A DNA stretch of 64,000 nucleotides from Betaproteobacteria bacterium LSUCC0117 (GCA_030441535.1 JAUJFZ010000004.1:248001-312000), one strand, 5' to 3'; shown: positions 8,767-18,019, counted from the stretch's first letter. Notes: generated from the letters alone by a model not told the origin. Made by a program: numbers and translations.

Positions 8767-10491
8767 ATGTCCAAAATGGCATCAAATCATCCCGTGACTG
8801 CGGCCGACAAGCTGCTTGACTGCTTGCTATCCGTCGGAATTGATTACGTTTTCGCGAATCTTGGAACCGATCATGTCCCCATCATCGAGGCGTTAGCCAG
8901 ACGTCGCCAAGATGACAGGCCGTCGCCTGAATTTATTTTGTGTCCGCATGAAAACATTGCAATTCACATGGCGCTCGGTTACGCCGCCGCAACAGGGCGA
9001 GGGCAGGCTGTCATGGTGCATGTTGATGCCGGCACCGCCAATGCAGCGATGGGCGTACAAAACGCCGCGAGGACGCGCTTGCCGGTTTTGCTGATGGCGG
9101 GGAAGGCACCATTTGATGTGCAAGGTGCGGTCGCCGGTGGGCGCGACAACTACGTTCACTTCATGCAGGATCCCTTCGACATCACGAGTTTGGTGAGAGC
9201 GTATGTGAAGTGGGACTACGTGCTGATGTCGGATGTGAATTTGAACGAGGTCATGCGGCGGGCGCACAGCGTTATGCAAGCGACGCCGCCCGGCCCCGTT
9301 TATATGGTGATGCCTCGCGAGATATTGGCGGCACCAGCGCCCCACAACGAGCAGGTCTTCCCTGCCTCGCAATTTGGTTCGACAGAACTGGGCGGGTTGA
9401 CGTCTGCGCAACTGAGCGAGATCGGCGGCCGTTTGTTTCGGAGTAAATCCCCCTTGGTTGTCACCAGCTACCTCGGGCGCGATGAGTCTGCACCGGCTGT
9501 CTTGAAGCGTTTTTGTGATGTCTATGGCGCACGCGTCGTGGAGGCAAATCCAACGCATATGAATTTTGATCGATCAGATGTTTGGGCCGCAGGCTTTGAT
9601 GCTGCGCGCCATCTCGACAGCAGTGATCTGATTTTGATGCTGGACACCGATGTCCCTTGGTTACCCAAGTTTGCCGCGCCGCGGCCAGGGGTGGCCTGTA
9701 TTCACCTAGATATTGACGCCGGCAAGTCAGACTTCCCGATGTGGGGCTTCGCCGCAGACGTCCGCGTCCAGACAAATACGTTGATCGCCCTCTCACAACT
9801 CACCGAGTACGGGGAGCAAACGGCCTCCGCCGACTTTAAAGTCGACATCGCGCAGCGCCGAGAACGGCTGATCCGATCGGCGGCGTCGGTACCGGCAGCC
9901 AAGGTACCGCCCACTGTCGCTGCGCTAGACGCCAAATCAATCTTGGCGACACTCAATGGCATGTTGGCAACCACCGACATTGTGGTGAATGAGGCGATCC
10001 GCAATGCCCCGGTGGTTTTGGCTGCGTTGCCCAGGACTGAGCCCGGGACTTACTTTTCAAATGCGGGCGGCGGTCTGGGCGCCAGTGGAGGGTGGGCGCT
10101 TGGCCTGAAACTGGCGTGTCCTACCCGCCGCGTCGTTCAAATCGTTGGCGATGGGAGCTTTCACTTTTGCACGCCAACGTCACTGTTTGCGGTTGCCCGT
10201 AGCCGCCGCTTACCGATCTTGACCATCGTGTTGAACAATGGCGGATGGCAGGCCGTAAAGGAGGCTGTCCTGCGTATGTATCCAGAGGGTGATGCCTTCC
10301 AGCTCAATGCGTTCGAGGCTGGCCTTGGCAGCACCGATAGTAATTTTGCGATGGTCGCCGAGGCGTTTGGTGCGAAGGGCTACCAAATAAGCACCATGGC
10401 GGAAGCACGCGCCGTTTTTGAAGCCGCGCTCAATGACATTGACGGCGGCACGGCCGTGTTGATTGACGTGAAACTACCGTCAATTGCTTAG
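8767..10491 (+). CDS. thiamine-diphosphate-dependent enzyme (acetolactate synthase/benzoylformate decarboxylase-like)
   Basis: 574-residue protein with the three-domain TPP_enzyme N, M and C layout. The catalytic cofactor-activating Glu is in HENIA (about residue 62). The ThDP/Mg motif starts with GDGS (about 461-464) and ends in LNNGGW near 490. A DVQGAVAGG-type loop follows the N-domain, and the middle domain is around residues 215-350. I prefer ATG at 8767 over an upstream TTG at 8725 because the extra residues do not look like the family. It may decarboxylate or ligate a 2-oxo acid. The divergent TAXI importer and convergent DapA-family gene may serve the same pathway, but the substrate cannot be named. 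Confidence 0.85.
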   Translation: MSKMASNHPVTAADKLLDCLLSVGIDYVFANLGTDHVPIIEALARRRQDDRPSPEFILCPHENIAIHMALGYAAATGRGQAVMVHVDAGTANAAMGVQNAARTRLPVLLMAGKAPFDVQGAVAGGRDNYVHFMQDPFDITSLVRAYVKWDYVLMSDVNLNEVMRRAHSVMQATPPGPVYMVMPREILAAPAPHNEQVFPASQFGSTELGGLTSAQLSEIGGRLFRSKSPLVVTSYLGRDESAPAVLKRFCDVYGARVVEANPTHMNFDRSDVWAAGFDAARHLDSSDLILMLDTDVPWLPKFAAPRPGVACIHLDIDAGKSDFPMWGFAADVRVQTNTLIALSQLTEYGEQTASADFKVDIAQRRERLIRSAASVPAAKVPPTVAALDAKSILATLNGMLATTDIVVNEAIRNAPVVLAALPRTEPGTYFSNAGGGLGASGGWALGLKLACPTRRVVQIVGDGSFHFCTPTSLFAVARSRRLPILTIVLNNGGWQAVKEAVLRMYPEGDAFQLNAFEAGLGSTDSNFAMVAEAFGAKGYQISTMAEARAVFEAALNDIDGGTAVLIDVKLPSIA

Positions 10492-10512
10492 GTCGCTGTG
10501 TAGCGCGACAGG

Positions 10513-11460
10513 TCAGATTGCCGCTCGGGGGTCTTTGTTTGCCAAGCGCGCCAACAGGTGATTCACCTCTTGCAAGGCGGTGGCGGTCAGCTTGCCTGCG
10601 GGGGCACGCTGTGTATCGCTGCTGAGGAGTCCTCGACGCATCATGACGTGTTTGCGAACCGCGAGCCCAACACCCGGCTGCTGCTCGTAGCGCAACAACG
10701 GGAGGTGAGCGTCAAACAGGTCGTGTGCCGTCTCGGTTTCGCCTGCTTTTTTGAGGCGCACCACATCACACAGCATGTCGGGGAAGCAGTAGCCGGTGTT
10801 GGCTCCGTCAGCGCCTCGCGACAACTCGTAATCTAAAAACAAGCCACCGTTACCGCACATGATCGCGATGTGTCGCATGCTGCCGTTCGCTTCAAATTGG
10901 CGCAGGGCTGATATTTTTTCGAGCCCTGGCCAGTCCTCGTGTTTCAACATCGCGATGGAAGGAATCTCCTGCACCATCCGGCGGATCACGTCGGGTGCCA
11001 TTTGTACAGAGAAGGTGAGGGGGTAATCCTGCAGGACGATCGGCACATCTTTTCCGATCGCGTCGGCTGCCTGCTGGTAATAGGTAATGATTTGTTGATC
11101 TGTTCGGAGTGTATTGGGCGGCGCAATCATCACACCGCTGGCGCCAACCGACATGACTTCATGCGTCAACTCTCGCATGCTTGCAAAGCCGGGAGCGCTG
11201 ACGCCAACGATCACAGGAATGCCCTTTGCCCGCTTGACCATGGCTTGCGCGATAGCCACGCTTTCGGTCTGCGACAGCTTGGGGGCCTCGCCCAGTTGGC
11301 CCAATACCGTGATCCCGGTCGCACCAATTTCAAGATAAAAGTCGGTCAAGCGATCCATCGACGAGCGGTCCACTGCGCCATTAGGATGAAAGGCCGTGGG
11401 GGAGATCGGGTAAACCCCACTGGCCTGATTAATGGTGTCGAATGCGGGTGTTGAACTCAT
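10513..11460 (-). CDS. dihydrodipicolinate synthase (DapA) family lyase/aldolase
   Basis: 315-residue class I aldolase-family TIM barrel. The Schiff-base lysine is in the AMLKHED segment and the catalytic tyrosine in the LQDYPLT segment. The N-terminal part GVYPISPTAFHPNG and GQLGEAPKLS (in place of the usual GTTGE) fit the wider DHDPS/NAL superfamily rather than true DapA. Start chosen at ATG 11460 (MSSTPAF). An upstream in-frame start at 11517 would add 19 residues that do not match the family. It is convergent with the ThDP enzyme and divergent from the DUF2938 gene. Likely a catabolic 2-oxo acid lyase, hydratase or aldolase; reaction not assignable. Confidence 0.85.
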   Translation of the reverse strand: MSSTPAFDTINQASGVYPISPTAFHPNGAVDRSSMDRLTDFYLEIGATGITVLGQLGEAPKLSQTESVAIAQAMVKRAKGIPVIVGVSAPGFASMRELTHEVMSVGASGVMIAPPNTLRTDQQIITYYQQAADAIGKDVPIVLQDYPLTFSVQMAPDVIRRMVQEIPSIAMLKHEDWPGLEKISALRQFEANGSMRHIAIMCGNGGLFLDYELSRGADGANTGYCFPDMLCDVVRLKKAGETETAHDLFDAHLPLLRYEQQPGVGLAVRKHVMMRRGLLSSDTQRAPAGKLTATALQEVNHLLARLANKDPRAAI

Positions 11461-11586
11461 GGTCAGGGTCTCCAGTTGGGAGCCAATGTAGCGGGCCTCT
11501 TGCGGATACGTTGTCACCGGATGGATAGCCTCGGCTGTATTTTTAGGGGTGTTTCTGCCATAGTCAATGCAGAATATGTTGTGGGT

Positions 11587-12084
11587 GTGACGATCTGGGA
11601 GAACAGCTTGAGCGGATTTGTGTCAATGATTGTGGTGGGGTGTCTATCGGTTGCCGTGCTTGATTTATGGCAACGGTTGGCGCACCGCTTGGGTGGCTTG
11701 CCGCCAACCAACTGGGCTGTCGTCGGGCGCTGGCTGTTGATGTTGTTGCGTCAAGGGGTCCTGTTCAACACAGGGCTGGCGCAGGCACCGCAATTACCGC
11801 GAGAGCGTTTGATTGGCTGGATCTTTCATTACCTCATTGGTGTGGTTTATGTGTGGATTTATGTGATCTTGTGGCAGCCGAATTGGGGGCTCGATAACCC
11901 GCTGGCGGACGGTTTGTTGTTCGGGGCGGCAAGCGCAGTCGTACCGTGGTTGTTCTTCATGCCCGCGACGGGTGCTGGGCTGTTCGGTTCGTGCACGCCG
12001 CGCCCTGTTTTTGTTAGTTTTTCGGCTCTGATCGTGCATGCGATTTTCGGTATGGCCATTGGGGTGTTTTCAGTATTACTTTGA
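11587..12084 (+). CDS. DUF2938 family membrane protein
   Basis: 165-residue protein if the GTG at 11587 is the start; an ATG at 11626 is the alternative (152 residues). About four hydrophobic segments are visible. The conserved family features appear as LDLWQRL near the first helix, NWAVVGRW, ERLIGWIFHYLIG in the middle and a PATGAGLFGS-TP stretch near residue 130. The 165-residue length is the usual one for DUF2938, which favours the GTG. Function of the family is unknown. It precedes a NIPSNAP gene by 19 bases and may be in the same transcript. Confidence 0.75.
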   Translation: MTIWENSLSGFVSMIVVGCLSVAVLDLWQRLAHRLGGLPPTNWAVVGRWLLMLLRQGVLFNTGLAQAPQLPRERLIGWIFHYLIGVVYVWIYVILWQPNWGLDNPLADGLLFGAASAVVPWLFFMPATGAGLFGSCTPRPVFVSFSALIVHAIFGMAIGVFSVLL

Positions 12085-12103
12085 TGAAGATAGGAGCGTT
12101 GAA

Positions 12104-12421
12104 ATGGCGATTTATGAATTGAGGACCTACGAGGTCGTGGTTGGCAAAATGGCGGACGTCGTCCATCTTTATCAAACCAAAGGTTGGCCCGCGCTGTCCC
12201 AACACCCAGAGCGTTTGGTTGGCTATTTCACAGGCGACGTGGGGGCACTCAACAAAATTGTTCACTTGTGGCGATTTGAGGATGACGCCGATCGGCGCGC
12301 CTTTTGGGCCGGTGTTTTCTCTGACCCCGCATTCATGGATTTTGCAAAGGATGTTCGCCCGCTCTTCGTCAGTCAGTCGAACCAACTGATGTTGTCAGCG
12401 CCGTGGGGACCAAAGCCTTGA
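12104..12421 (+). CDS. NIPSNAP family protein
   Basis: 105-residue small protein with the NIPSNAP fold (dimeric alpha/beta barrel). It begins AIYELRTYEVVVGKM, the hallmark of the family, and has the HLWRFED segment near residue 65. The start at ATG 12104 is preceded by a purine-rich GATAGGAG ribosome site. Bacterial NIPSNAP proteins often sit next to catabolic genes, but no reaction is established for this type. The next gene's likely TTG start overlaps this stop codon by four bases (TTGA), implying translational coupling. Confidence 0.88.
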   Translation: MAIYELRTYEVVVGKMADVVHLYQTKGWPALSQHPERLVGYFTGDVGALNKIVHLWRFEDDADRRAFWAGVFSDPAFMDFAKDVRPLFVSQSNQLMLSAPWGPKP

Positions 12422-13206
12422 ATAGCGACTCGTTTAGCGGCGCAGGGGGACGCGCAGGCGGCTACCAAATTGACCTCTTGATTCAAGGCTACCCCGGGAA
12501 GTCGGTATGCCATGGAAGTTTGGGTTGGAGCACGATTGCGTTACTGCGAGGCCATGGCCGTGTCGCGCTTATTGACGTCGGAGCCTTTGGAATCCGGTCG
12601 ACCTTGATTCACAAGTTAGCTGAATTGGGTTTGACGCCCGAGGCGGTAACCGATGTGATTTTGACCCACTCCCATTATGACCATGCGGTCAACTGGACAC
12701 TGTTTTCACACGCTGACATTCACATGGGCAGCGATGAGATGGATTGGTCACTGCAGGCGCCTTGGGGTCGCACACCGGTGCCTGAGCTCTATATGCAGAC
12801 TTTGGCCGCATGGCCCAGTTTCAAGCGTCTTACGGCGGGGGACACGGTTTTGCCCGGCTTGGTCGCGCATGCTGCGCCCGGGCATACACCAGGCCACTTG
12901 ATTTTCGTCTTGGTGGGTACCGAGCGTGATGTGATTTTTACCGGTGATGCCGCAAAGAATCGCGCTGAACTGGTTGGCATGGTTGCCGATATGAGCCTGA
13001 GCAAAGAGGAAAGTGTTGCCAGTTTTGAGCGCATCTGGGCCCTGTGGCGGCAGCGGGCAAATAACGTGCTCGTTCCTGGACATGATTTGCCCATGGTGCT
13101 GGATGGGGCCGGTGAACCTGAATACCTGGGCGAGCGGGCAGGCGGTATTCGGGCATGGTTTGGCGATACGCTCGAGCAAACACACACGTTTAGTTTGGTC
13201 GCCTGA
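12418..13206 (+). CDS. metallo-beta-lactamase-fold hydrolase (AHL-lactonase-like family)
   Basis: 262-residue MBL-fold metalloenzyme. The zinc motif HSHYDHA is near residues 80-86. A further metal His is in APGHTPGH (about 149-156), the bridging Asp is in FTGDAAKN (about 172-179) and the last His is in PGHD (about 214-217). I choose TTG at 12418 because a GGGGA sequence lies 8 bases upstream and the start overlaps the NIPSNAP stop; a GTG at 12403 without a ribosome site is the alternative. The family includes N-acyl-homoserine lactonases and other lactonases or esterases. With NIPSNAP next to it, a catabolic ester or lactone hydrolase is as likely as quorum quenching. Confidence 0.85.
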   Translation: MNSDSFSGAGGRAGGYQIDLLIQGYPGKSVCHGSLGWSTIALLRGHGRVALIDVGAFGIRSTLIHKLAELGLTPEAVTDVILTHSHYDHAVNWTLFSHADIHMGSDEMDWSLQAPWGRTPVPELYMQTLAAWPSFKRLTAGDTVLPGLVAHAAPGHTPGHLIFVLVGTERDVIFTGDAAKNRAELVGMVADMSLSKEESVASFERIWALWRQRANNVLVPGHDLPMVLDGAGEPEYLGERAGGIRAWFGDTLEQTHTFSLVA

Positions 13207-13229
13207 GGCCGTCCCTGGAGCTTGTTGTT

Positions 13230-14111
13230 GTGAATCTTCGTTTTGTTGAGGCTTTTTATTGGGTCGTCGCCTTGAAGAGCGTGACCCGCGCCGCCGAAAA
13301 GTTGTTTCTCACGCAGCCAGCAATTTCTAGCCGCATCGCTGCGCTCGAAAGCGAGCTGGGAGTCCTGTTGCTGGATCGGCGCGATAAGCAGTTTCGATTG
13401 ACCCTTGCAGGGTCCCGTTTCTATGCCTTTGCGGAGCGCTTGCTTGATTTACAGCGTGAGATTAAGGCCGAGATGGGTTCGGACAATGCGCTAACCGTGT
13501 CTTTACGCATTGGAGCGATCGAGTCGGTGTTGCACTCGTGGTTGGTGCCGTGGCTGGAGTTTTTGGGTGCCGAACATCCCGGTATCGCGTTTGAGTTGTC
13601 CGTGGACACGTCGCCGACGCTTGTTGATCAAGCCGAGCGCGGCACCCAAGACTTGGTGTTCGCGGCTTTGCCTGCTGCGGGAGATACCGTTGTTGTACAA
13701 GCTTTACCCCCCATGGAAATGGTGTTCGTGGGTAACCGTGATGTGCACCGGAAACGGCAGTACACGTTAGCGGCGCTGGCAGAGATGGATCTGCTCACCT
13801 TCCAGCGCAGCTCCCAGCCGCATATCAGTTTGTTGGATCAGCTCCATCAGTTAGGTATCAAGCCCAAGCGCGTTCACACCCTCTCTTCCATTTCTGCGAT
13901 GGCGCAGTTGGTGCAGGGCGGATTTGGAGTGGCGACGCTGCCGCTGGCGGCGATTCGCAATCCGCTGGCGTTCCCATTGTTGAAGCCCTTAAAGTGCGAT
14001 GTACGTTTGACATCGTTACCCATTTACGCCAGCTTTCGCGAGGATCCCACGTCGAATGCCGTCCAAGCGGTGGTTGCATCGGCCAGTAAGTTTGTGGCTG
14101 CGCACGTTTAA
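13230..14111 (+). CDS. LysR family transcriptional regulator
   Basis: 293-residue regulator. The N-terminal winged helix-turn-helix is clear (FVEAFYWVVALKSVTRAAE, about residues 4-22, then LTQPAISSRIAALE at about 27-40). A linker helix and a periplasmic-binding-like effector domain follow (about residues 88-290). GTG at 13230 is the natural start, with GGAG about 10 bases upstream. The gene lies directly before, and in the same direction as, the putative D-glutamate cyclase/TRAP/5-oxoprolinase run. It probably controls that run, with an effector such as 5-oxoproline or glutamate. That target assignment is inference from position. Confidence 0.92.
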   Translation: MNLRFVEAFYWVVALKSVTRAAEKLFLTQPAISSRIAALESELGVLLLDRRDKQFRLTLAGSRFYAFAERLLDLQREIKAEMGSDNALTVSLRIGAIESVLHSWLVPWLEFLGAEHPGIAFELSVDTSPTLVDQAERGTQDLVFAALPAAGDTVVVQALPPMEMVFVGNRDVHRKRQYTLAALAEMDLLTFQRSSQPHISLLDQLHQLGIKPKRVHTLSSISAMAQLVQGGFGVATLPLAAIRNPLAFPLLKPLKCDVRLTSLPIYASFREDPTSNAVQAVVASASKFVAAHV

Positions 14112-14254
14112 GTCAGTAGTCCTCGGTTTGGGAATCTTTTAGGCTTACCATTAAGTTTTTTTATGACCTAACAATTTAATTTTTAATTTGCCAGTTAAGG
14201 CCCATCTTTCAATAATGCACTGATAAATCAATCGTGCGATGCACCGGAGAGAAT
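14112..14254 (+). promoter_or_regulatory. AT-rich promoter region before the 5-oxoproline cluster
   Basis: 143-base stretch distinctly richer in A and T than its surroundings, lying between the LysR gene and the DUF1445 gene. It has a T run at about 14156-14162 that could end LysR transcription. A weak TTAGG/CCTAA repeat (14139-14143, 14167-14171) flanks that run. I cannot place a confident -35/-10 pair or a LysR box, but base composition and position fit the main promoter of the downstream operon. Confidence 0.4.
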
Positions 14255-15091
14255 ATGGGCGCTGAACTATCTGCAGAGATTCTGAGACCAAAAGCCAGTG
14301 GGGCATTCCACAGCGCGGAAGAGGTGTTGGCTATTCGTCAGGCCATCCGTAGCGGCGTGTTTGCGACGCACACGAGCGGGCTTGCCGGTGGCAATGTGCA
14401 GGGTAACGTGGTGATTCTTCCTAAAGCGGATGCGGCTGACTTCTTGCGTTTCTGCCATCAAAACAGAAAGCCTTGTCCTGTTATTGCATTGACTGAGCCG
14501 GGCGTATCGGCGCTCCAGACGCTGGGATCTGATATCGATATTCGCACTGACGTGCCCAAATATCACGTCTGGCGCGATGGGCAATTGGCCGAGACCCCCA
14601 CCGACATCACGCACCTGTGGCGCGACGACTTGGTGACATTTGTGATTGGTTGCTCTTTCTCGTTTGAGCAGGCTTTGATCGAGGCGGGTGTGCCTATCCG
14701 GCACATTGAGCAAGCGCGAAATGTTCCCATGTACAAAACCAGCATCGCAACCACGGCCGCTGGCCCGTTCAGCGGTCCCTTGGTGGTGACGATGCGCCCC
14801 ATGAAGGCGAAGGATGTCATCCGCGCGGTTCAAATCACCTCCCGCTACCCTGAGGTTCATGGTGCGCCAGTGCACTTGGGTGACCCGTCGCTGATTGGAA
14901 TTTCGGATTTAAGTTGCCCGGACTACGGGGATGCAGTGGATGTGTATGACGACGAAATACCCGTTTTTTGGGCTTGTGGCGTGACCCCGCAAGCCGCGCT
15001 GGCGCAAGCCAAGCCATCGTTTTGTATCACGCATGCGCCAGGGGCCATGCTGATCACGGATTTGCTGAATAACCATTTGGCAAGTTTTTAG
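14255..15091 (+). CDS. DUF1445 putative hydro-lyase / D-glutamate cyclase family
   Basis: 278-residue protein of the DUF1445 family. Bacterial members are named putative hydro-lyases and the mammalian member is D-glutamate cyclase (D-Glu to 5-oxo-D-proline). Family signatures visible are the [15 protein letters not shown] segment (about residues 127-141), the RNVPMYKTS segment (about 157-165) and [15 protein letters not shown] (about 201-215). Start is ATG 14255 with GGAGAGA just upstream. It is the first gene of a co-directional run with TRAP DctPQM and PxpBCA. This context strongly suggests a role around 5-oxoproline and glutamate. The cyclase reaction in bacteria is inferred from the family, not seen in the sequence. 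Confidence 0.85.
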   Translation: MGAELSAEILRPKASGAFHSAEEVLAIRQAIRSGVFATHTSGLAGGNVQGNVVILPKADAADFLRFCHQNRKPCPVIALTEPGVSALQTLGSDIDIRTDVPKYHVWRDGQLAETPTDITHLWRDDLVTFVIGCSFSFEQALIEAGVPIRHIEQARNVPMYKTSIATTAAGPFSGPLVVTMRPMKAKDVIRAVQITSRYPEVHGAPVHLGDPSLIGISDLSCPDYGDAVDVYDDEIPVFWACGVTPQAALAQAKPSFCITHAPGAMLITDLLNNHLASF

Positions 15092-15132
15092 GACGTGCTC
15101 CGGCACAATTTTTTACAACAAGGAGATAAAGC

Positions 15133-16095
15133 ATGAAAAAAGTAATGATGTCGATCGTGGCGCTAGGTGCCGCAGCGATGGTTCAAGCGCAGACCACATG
15201 GGATCTGCCCACCGGCTATGGTGTGAACACATTCCAAACCCAAAACGTTCAACAATTTGCCAACGACGTCGAAAAGCTGTCGGGCGGCAAGCTCAAGATC
15301 ACGCTGCACCCCGGTGGGTCACTGTTCAAGCAGCCTGAAATCAAGCGTGCGATTCAAGGTGGTTTGGTGCCTGCGGGTGAGTTCATCATTTCCGGATTGG
15401 CAAACGAGAACCCCATCTTCGGTGTTGACTCGATCCCTTTCTTGGCCACCAGCTATCCTGACGCCAAGCGTTTGCTAGACGCATCTAAGCCGGTTCAACA
15501 AAAGGTGTTTGCCAAGCAGGGTGTGAAGATGTTGTTCTCCGTGCCATGGCCTGGCCAGTCGCTGTATTCAGTCAAGGCGATCAACAGTGCAGATGACTTT
15601 AAGGGCACCAAGATGCGCGCCTACAACCCCGCCACAACCAAGATTGCGCAGATGTTGGGTGCGTCGCCTGTGACCATTCAGTTGCCCGAATTGCCCCAAG
15701 CGTTGGCGACTGGTGCGGCACAGAACTTCTTGACCTCTAGCGCCAGTGGTGCCGATGGCAAGTTGTACGAGCAAACCAAGTTCTTCTATCCCGTCAACGG
15801 CTGGTTGCCTTGCAATGTGACAGCCGTGAGCCAAAAGGCTTTTGACGCGCTCGATAAAGACACGCAAGCAGCTGTTTTGAAAGCGGCAGAAATGGCCGAG
15901 GCACGTGGTTGGGCAGCGAGCGAGAAGGTGAACACCGACTCCATCAACGTCTTAAAAACCAATGGCATGACCATTGCCGAACCATCCGCCAGCGTGAAGA
16001 ATGCGTTGGCTGACATCGGCAAGAAGATGACCGCTGACTGGGCCGCTGCTGCCGGCGCTGATGGCGCAGCGATCCTCTCGGCTTACGGTAAGTAA
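15133..16095 (+). CDS. TRAP transporter solute-binding protein DctP, probable 5-oxoproline (pyroglutamate) binder
   Basis: 320-residue periplasmic DctP-family protein. The signal peptide begins MKKVMMSIV and ends near Ala-Gln-Ala-Gln. A strong AAGGAG ribosome site lies 8 bases before the ATG. The conserved TRAP ligand region includes GTKMRAYNPATT, where the Arg normally salt-bridges the ligand carboxylate, and QLPELPQALATGAAQNF at about residues 180-195. Bordetella DctP6/DctP7, from related bacteria, bind pyroglutamate. Together with the PxpBCA genes downstream this makes 5-oxoproline the likely ligand. A strong hairpin (16104-16134) separates it from dctQ, which could keep binding protein in excess over permease. 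Confidence 0.9.
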   Translation: MKKVMMSIVALGAAAMVQAQTTWDLPTGYGVNTFQTQNVQQFANDVEKLSGGKLKITLHPGGSLFKQPEIKRAIQGGLVPAGEFIISGLANENPIFGVDSIPFLATSYPDAKRLLDASKPVQQKVFAKQGVKMLFSVPWPGQSLYSVKAINSADDFKGTKMRAYNPATTKIAQMLGASPVTIQLPELPQALATGAAQNFLTSSASGADGKLYEQTKFFYPVNGWLPCNVTAVSQKAFDALDKDTQAAVLKAAEMAEARGWAASEKVNTDSINVLKTNGMTIAEPSASVKNALADIGKKMTADWAAAAGADGAAILSAYGK

Positions 16096-16103
16096 AGTCT
16101 TTG

Positions 16104-16134
16104 GCGCGCACCGCACGGTGCGCGCTGGTTTTTT
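16104..16134 (+). terminator. terminator-like hairpin between dctP and dctQ
   Basis: Perfect 10-base GC-rich arms (GCGCGCACCG at 16104-16113 and CGGTGCGCGC at 16116-16125) are followed by a T-rich tract with six T at 16129-16134. It lies just past the dctP stop and 28 bases before the dctQ start. The shape is that of an intrinsic terminator. In this place it probably reduces expression of the permease genes or stabilises the dctP message. Confidence 0.75.
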
Positions 16135-16161
16135 CAAGTTCCTGACGCCGGAGTGGGTGTA

Positions 16162-16677
16162 ATGGGTGCCAGCCTGCAGCGCTTCTACAGCGCGCTTTTG
16201 TTTTTATCCTGTGTGTCGATGGTGGCTTGTTTGGTCGCGATCTCGCTCAACATGCTGACCCGCGTGGTCGATGGCTGGACAATCGCGGGTTTGGACGGTT
16301 ATGCGGGGTACGCCATTGCAGCCGCGTTGTTCTTCGCTATGCCGGCGGCCTTCCGACACGGTGACCACATCCGAGTGACCTTTCTTTTGGACCGTGCCAA
16401 AGGCACCTGGTTCCGTGCGCTCAACCTTTGGTCTTTGGTACTTGGAAGCGCGATGTCGGTATACATAGCGTGGTTTTCTTGCCGCATGGTCTGGCAGTCC
16501 CATTTGTTTCACGACGTCGCACAAACGGGAGATGCCAGTCCGTTGTGGATTCCACAGCTCACCATGGCCATTGGCACGATTGGGCTAGCTGTCGCTGTGA
16601 TTCATGCTTTGGTGGAGGCGCTGACCACCCCCGATGCGGCGGGCACATCGCCTGTCGATGCGGTCCGGTCTGAGTAA
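16162..16677 (+). CDS. TRAP transporter small permease DctQ
   Basis: 171-residue membrane protein with four predicted helices, the usual DctQ architecture. Hydrophobic segments are at about residues 12-35, 50-70, 90-115 and 130-155. The FRHGDHIRVTFLLD stretch between helices 2 and 3 (about residues 69-82) is the conserved DctQ motif. I choose ATG 16162 over a GTG at 16153. It pairs with the large permease, which starts 49 bases after the stop. It belongs to the 5-oxoproline cluster. Confidence 0.88.
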   Translation: MGASLQRFYSALLFLSCVSMVACLVAISLNMLTRVVDGWTIAGLDGYAGYAIAAALFFAMPAAFRHGDHIRVTFLLDRAKGTWFRALNLWSLVLGSAMSVYIAWFSCRMVWQSHLFHDVAQTGDASPLWIPQLTMAIGTIGLAVAVIHALVEALTTPDAAGTSPVDAVRSE

Positions 16678-16726
16678 TTGCCCCCATGATCCCCGCTATA
16701 AATTTGTATTTGAAAGCGCACTGAGC

Positions 16727-18019
16727 ATGGAAATCACTCTTGCAGTCGGGCTTATCGTGTTGCTGGTGTTGTTACTGGCGACCGGTTTCTGGATTGGCTT
16801 CTCGCTTCTAGCGATGGGCCTGATCACTATGATTTTTGTCAGTCCCCGACCGGTGGGTGACAGCATGGTGTTGACGATTTGGGGGTCCACGTCGAGCTGG
16901 ACGCTCACGGCGTTACCGCTGTTTTTGTGGATGGGTGAGATTCTGTTTCGAACCCGCCTGGCCGAGAACATGTTTGCGGGACTTTCGCCTTGGTTCAATC
17001 GATTGCCGGGTCGCCTCTTGCACGTCAATGTGTTGGGTAGCGCTATCTTTGCCGCCGTGTCCGGTTCATCGGCGGCGACGTGCTCCACCATTGGCAAAAT
17101 ATCGTTGCCCGAATTGTCGCGGCGCGGCTACCCTGACCGCATGGCGATCGGCACTCTGGCTGGGGCGGCCACGTTGGGATTATTGATACCGCCATCGATC
17201 ATCATGATCGTTTACGGGGTCGCGGCTGACGTATCGATTGCCCGTTTGTTCGTAGCGGGTGCCGTGCCGGGCTTGATGTTGGCAGGATTATTCATGGGGT
17301 ATGTGGCCATCTGGGCGCTATTCAACCCCACAAAAATTCCCTCAGGTGACACCGAGATCGGTTTCTTACAAAAGATTTATGCGTCACGAAAACTGATTCC
17401 GGTATTCGCATTGATTCTGATTGTTCTCGGGTCGATCTACACGGGTATTGCGACCGCGACCGAGGCTGCCGCCATCGGTGTGTTGGGCGCGCTGGCGTTG
17501 TCAGTGCTCGAAGGGAGCATGACCAAGAAGACCTTCACCGAAGGGCTCTCAGCGGCCTGTCGGCTTTACTGCATGATTGGCTTGATTTTGGCTGGGGCGG
17601 CGTTTCTAACGTTGGCGATGGGCTTCATTGGTTTGCCCCGTCATCTCGCAGAGTTCATTGGGTCATTGGGATTGACGCCATTCATGTTGGTCATCGCACT
17701 GACTCTGTTTTTCTTGGTTCTGGGTTGCTTTTTGGATGGCATTTCCATGGTGGTGCTTACCATCAGCGTGTTACTCCCCACCATCCAAGCGGCTGGACTT
17801 GATTTGATTTGGTTTGGCGTATTCATCGTGCTGGTTGTCGAGGTGGCGCAGATCACGCCGCCCGTTGGACTGAACTTATTTGTCTTACAAGGCCTCACCA
17901 AGCGGGATATTGGCTACATCGCGGGCACCGTGCTACCGATGTTTGCCATCATGATGCTGGCCATCGTGCTGATTTACTTTTTCCCAGGAATCGTCTTATG
18001 GCTGCCCAGTTTGATGTAA
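16727..18019 (+). CDS. TRAP transporter large permease DctM
   Basis: 430-residue polytopic protein of the DctM family, the sodium-coupled transport subunit, with about 12 helices. Typical motifs are the AAVSGSSAATCSTIG region (about residues 106-120), GLLIPPSIIMIVYG (about 145-158), the TEAAAIGVLGAL stretch (about 246-257) and QITPPVGLNLFVLQG near the C-terminus. ATG at 16727 gives the standard length; an upstream in-frame start would read back into dctQ. It completes the DctPQM importer between the DUF1445 gene and the 5-oxoprolinase subunit genes. Confidence 0.93.
   Translation: MEITLAVGLIVLLVLLLATGFWIGFSLLAMGLITMIFVSPRPVGDSMVLTIWGSTSSWTLTALPLFLWMGEILFRTRLAENMFAGLSPWFNRLPGRLLHVNVLGSAIFAAVSGSSAATCSTIGKISLPELSRRGYPDRMAIGTLAGAATLGLLIPPSIIMIVYGVAADVSIARLFVAGAVPGLMLAGLFMGYVAIWALFNPTKIPSGDTEIGFLQKIYASRKLIPVFALILIVLGSIYTGIATATEAAAIGVLGALALSVLEGSMTKKTFTEGLSAACRLYCMIGLILAGAAFLTLAMGFIGLPRHLAEFIGSLGLTPFMLVIALTLFFLVLGCFLDGISMVVLTISVLLPTIQAAGLDLIWFGVFIVLVVEVAQITPPVGLNLFVLQGLTKRDIGYIAGTVLPMFAIMMLAIVLIYFFPGIVLWLPSLM

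Noticed and set aside
8893..9558. Open frame on the minus strand inside the thiamine-diphosphate enzyme gene
   Set aside because: Composition rich in Arg, His and Gln, no recognisable domain, and the sense strand carries clear ThDP enzyme motifs.
12418..13206. Quorum-quenching AHL lactonase call for the MBL-fold protein
   Set aside because: The motifs fit the wider family only, and NIPSNAP and catabolic neighbours do not support a specific lactonase name.
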